DNA of 31,740 nucleotides, from the NCBI GenBank assembly GCA_046299435.1, contig JBKBIC010000030.1, positions 1 through 31,740 on the forward strand, written 5' to 3'. Source of the stretch: M3007 sp046299435 (GTDB lineage Bacteria; Bacteroidota; Bacteroidia; Chitinophagales; Saprospiraceae). Each line of letters opens with the position of its first letter. Positions within the stretch are counted from its first letter, which is position 1. The notes below the pieces were generated by a model. That model searched no databases and had not been told where the DNA came from. It was given only the letters and a program-made list of their open reading frames with translations. The translations under genes and the position numbers were made by a program. Shown one piece after another: positions 29,847 to 31,740 of the stretch.

Positions 29847-29854
29847 TAAATTTG
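29847..29854 (+). promoter_or_regulatory. -7 promoter element (TAAATTTG) for the cytochrome c peroxidase gene
   Basis: TAAATTTG matches the TAnnTTTG consensus exactly and lies 56 nt upstream of the ATG at 29911, downstream of the atp terminator. Confidence 0.5.
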
Positions 29855-29910
29855 GGCCGTCATTTGTTTGTTAATCGTTCATTCTTTTACCAAAACTTAC
29901 CTGCTGCCGT

Positions 29911-31257
29911 ATGAAAAAATGGGGACTCTTCTCCCTTGTGGTACTGGCGACCTACCTGTTTGCCTGCCGCCACGAAAAAGTGGTCGTCGAAGACCAGACA
30001 ACACTGGAAGAAATCCTGAACCTCCGCTCTCCGACGGGCCACTACTCGGCCTACGTCATGCCGGAGAGCGACGATTTCGCCAACATCCCGAACCAAGACC
30101 CAAAAAACCCATTGAACAAAGCCAAAGTGGAACTTGGCAGGATGTTGTTCTTCGAGACAGGCATCGGCCTCACGCCCAAATATCCAGTTTCCAAGCAGGC
30201 CTATTCGTGTAGCAGCTGCCATGTGCCCGAAAAGGGCTTCACCGCAGGCCGTTTTCAGGGCATCGCCGATGGGGCCATCGGCTTCGGTGAGCATGGTGAA
30301 GGCCGTCAAAAGAACCCGCTTTATCACGGTTCCGAAGTGGATGCTCAAGGTGCCCGCCCGCTGCCGACCATCAACTTGGGCTATGTGACCAACGCCCTAT
30401 GGGCGGGCACGTTCGGGTCGTTCGGCACGAACGTCGGCACCGAATACGCTTGGCACCAGGATACGCTGGTCGAAATCAACTTCAAAGGATTGGAGGGCTT
30501 GGAAGCCAACAATATGCGTGCGCTCATCGTGCATCGCCAGATGATGGACAAGGCCATTGCCGACTCGCTCGGCTACACTGCCATGTTCGATGCGGCTTTC
30601 CCGGACATCCCGGTCGGTGAGCGATATTCCATCAAGACGACTGCGTTCGCCATCGCGGCCTATTTTCGGACGATTTACACCAATCAGGCTCCTTTCCAAC
30701 GCTGGCTGAAAGGCGATAGAACCGCCATGACCGACCAGCAAACACGGGGCGCGACGCTGTTTTTCGGCAAAGCAGGTTGCTACCGTTGCCACAGCAGCCC
30801 CAGCCTCAATGCCATGCAATTTGAAGCAGTCGGCGCCCGAAATTTGTACCAAAGCGGTTTTGTCGTGTTCCGAACAGACGTGGCCGACAAGCGTAACCTC
30901 GGGCGCGGCGGCTTCACGGGCAAGGCAGAGGATATGCACAAATTCAAAGTGCCGCAGCTCTACAACCTCAAAGACGTGGGCTTCTATTTTCACGGTGCCA
31001 GCAAACGCTCGCTCCGCGAGGTGGTCGAGTATTTCAACAAAGGCATCGTGGAAGACCCGGACTTGCAACCGAGCCAAGTTTCGCCGCGCTTCCATCCGCT
31101 TAATTTGACTGCCAGCGAAGTGGACGACTTGGTCGAATTCCTCGAAAACGGGCTTTACGACCCCAACCTCAACCGTTACAAGCCCAACTTCGTCATGTCG
31201 GGCAACTGTTTCCCGAACAACGACGCACTATCAAAGCAAGATTTGGGCTGCAATTGA
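29911..31257 (+). CDS. Di-heme cytochrome c peroxidase, lipoprotein (MauG/CcpA family)
   Basis: A 448-residue di-heme enzyme that reduces hydrogen peroxide in the periplasm, or a relative with an oxidative role. The signal peptide MKKWGLFSLVVLATYLFA is followed by C19, a lipobox (LFAC), so it is membrane-anchored. Heme 1 binds CSSCH at 100-104 and heme 2 binds CYRCH at 290-294. The family segments VELGRMLFFETGIG, CHVPEKGFTAG, YKVPQLYNLKDVG-like (FKVPQLYNLKDVGFYFHGA) and LTASEVDDLVEFLENGL are present. It has its own promoter and terminator. The precise electron donor and substrate are not evident. Confidence 0.94.
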   Translation: MKKWGLFSLVVLATYLFACRHEKVVVEDQTTLEEILNLRSPTGHYSAYVMPESDDFANIPNQDPKNPLNKAKVELGRMLFFETGIGLTPKYPVSKQAYSCSSCHVPEKGFTAGRFQGIADGAIGFGEHGEGRQKNPLYHGSEVDAQGARPLPTINLGYVTNALWAGTFGSFGTNVGTEYAWHQDTLVEINFKGLEGLEANNMRALIVHRQMMDKAIADSLGYTAMFDAAFPDIPVGERYSIKTTAFAIAAYFRTIYTNQAPFQRWLKGDRTAMTDQQTRGATLFFGKAGCYRCHSSPSLNAMQFEAVGARNLYQSGFVVFRTDVADKRNLGRGGFTGKAEDMHKFKVPQLYNLKDVGFYFHGASKRSLREVVEYFNKGIVEDPDLQPSQVSPRFHPLNLTASEVDDLVEFLENGLYDPNLNRYKPNFVMSGNCFPNNDALSKQDLGCN

Positions 31258-31277
31258 TGCCTCACCGGGCGTAGGCC

Positions 31278-31317
31278 AAAATCCCGCGCTGGACTCCGCT
31301 CCGGTGCGGGATTTTTT
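31278..31317. terminator. Bidirectional terminator between the peroxidase gene and the convergent TPR-like gene
   Basis: AAAATCCCGC (31278-31287) pairs with GCGGGATTTT (31306-31315), with inner partial pairing, followed by a T run. The T run touches the stop codon of the convergent gene. Confidence 0.85.
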
Positions 31318-31740
31318 TATCCGACGTTCCCAACCCTGATTTTTTCCAGCAACCATTTGCGTTCGGCGACGAGCGGCGTGTCTAACACCTTCTTTTCCAA
31401 TCGTTTGCGCCCGTCCGTGTCGCCCGGAACCAGCCTCAACAGCCGCCGCACGAAGCTGGCAAGGTTGCGGTACATCTCCCGGTGGTAGCCCAGTTCGCCG
31501 TGCCGCCGCAGCCAGTTGAGCAGGTTGTCGAGCAGCGATTCGAGGGCATCCAGCGCATTTTGCTCGAAGTAGATTTTCAGGAGCATTTTCCGGCTTTCGA
31601 GGTTGTACATCGGGTCGGCGAAGGCCACGTCGCGCAGCAATTCGAGCGTCTCGTCAAAATCGCCGCGCCGGAAATTGAAAACCGCGAGGTTGTAGCGGTA
31701 CACGTTTTCGCGTTCGTGGGCGGGCAGGTCGGCGCGGTAT
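31317..31740 (-). CDS. TPR-like helical protein, 5' end off the right edge
   Basis: The frame is open from the right edge to the TAA at 31317 (about 140 codons visible). The sequence has tetratricopeptide-like helical pairs: NVYRYNLAVFNFRRGDFDETLELLRDVAFADP and YNLESRKMLLKIYFEQNALD, followed by ALESLLDNLLNWLRRHGEL, then a basic helical tail. TPR-type helices usually mediate protein contacts. The start lies outside the window, so the internal GTG at 31703 is not the true start. The function cannot be assigned. Confidence 0.75.
   Translation of the reverse strand, partial: YRADLPAHERENVYRYNLAVFNFRRGDFDETLELLRDVAFADPMYNLESRKMLLKIYFEQNALDALESLLDNLLNWLRRHGELGYHREMYRNLASFVRRLLRLVPGDTDGRKRLEKKVLDTPLVAERKWLLEKIRVGNVG

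Noticed and set aside
1..31740. tRNA, rRNA, riboswitch or insertion-sequence genes
   Set aside because: No cloverleaf, rRNA signature, transposase or typical riboswitch core was recognised by eye on either strand; a covariance-model scan would be decisive.

Overview
The window looks like a draft-assembly piece of a Bacteroidota chromosome, most likely from the Saprospiria (Saprospiraceae or Haliscomenobacteraceae type). The evidence is a giant cell-surface protein with SprB repeats and a type B gliding-motility/T9SS C-terminal domain beside a PorP/SprF-family gene, an ATP synthase cluster in the order B-E-F-H-A-G, an almost complete absence of Shine-Dalgarno sequences, and a recurring Bacteroidota-type -7 promoter element (TACTTTTG or TACCTTCG). 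Coding DNA is GC-rich. One small gene (7400-7951) is strikingly AT-rich. A 10-N gap at 17207-17216 and several homopolymer anomalies point to a draft assembly or MAG.

Layout. At 1-2295 (minus) lies a VapB/VapC-like toxin-antitoxin pair followed by a type III restriction-modification methyltransferase that runs off the left edge. At 2477-5925 (plus) are the bifunctional phenylacetate-degradation enzyme PaaZ, a second toxin-antitoxin-like pair (DUF433/DUF5615) and a Uma2-family nuclease-like protein. At 5974-7307 is a DNA photolyase broken by one frameshift. At 7400-8812 an AT-rich lipoprotein gene diverges from a DedA-family gene, with a 23-base poly-C tract between them. At 8956-17097 are a small secreted protein, a 2063-residue SprB-like adhesin and its PorP/SprF partner. 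At 17352-21207 (minus) are an S4-domain RNA-binding protein, a PPK2 polyphosphate kinase, a frameshifted four-helix-bundle (S23-like) gene, a DUF58 protein and a lipoprotein. At 21536-23908 is an FtsX-type ABC permease. At 24191-29695 is the ATP synthase operon atpBEFHAG. At 29911-31257 is a lipoprotein di-heme cytochrome c peroxidase, and at the right edge a partial TPR-like gene.

The most unusual feature is a set of degenerate short tandem repeats (8-bp GTGAGAcg/at units; GATGAGT-like; GACGGTT-like; GTTGAAGA-like) that fill intergenic gaps as long inverted pairs. They follow one polarity: the G/A-rich arm follows the stop codon of the upstream gene and the C/T-rich arm leads into the start codon of the next gene. 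They separate most ATP synthase genes, the adhesin from its SprF partner, and the small secreted protein from the adhesin. In one case a four-helix-bundle gene sits in the loop between the two arms, recalling the S23-encoding intervening sequences of 23S rRNA. In two places repeat DNA appears to have entered coding sequence. A second candidate system is the poly-C/poly-G tract, which sits where the -33/-7 spacer of the AT-rich lipoprotein promoter would be and could make that promoter phase-variable.
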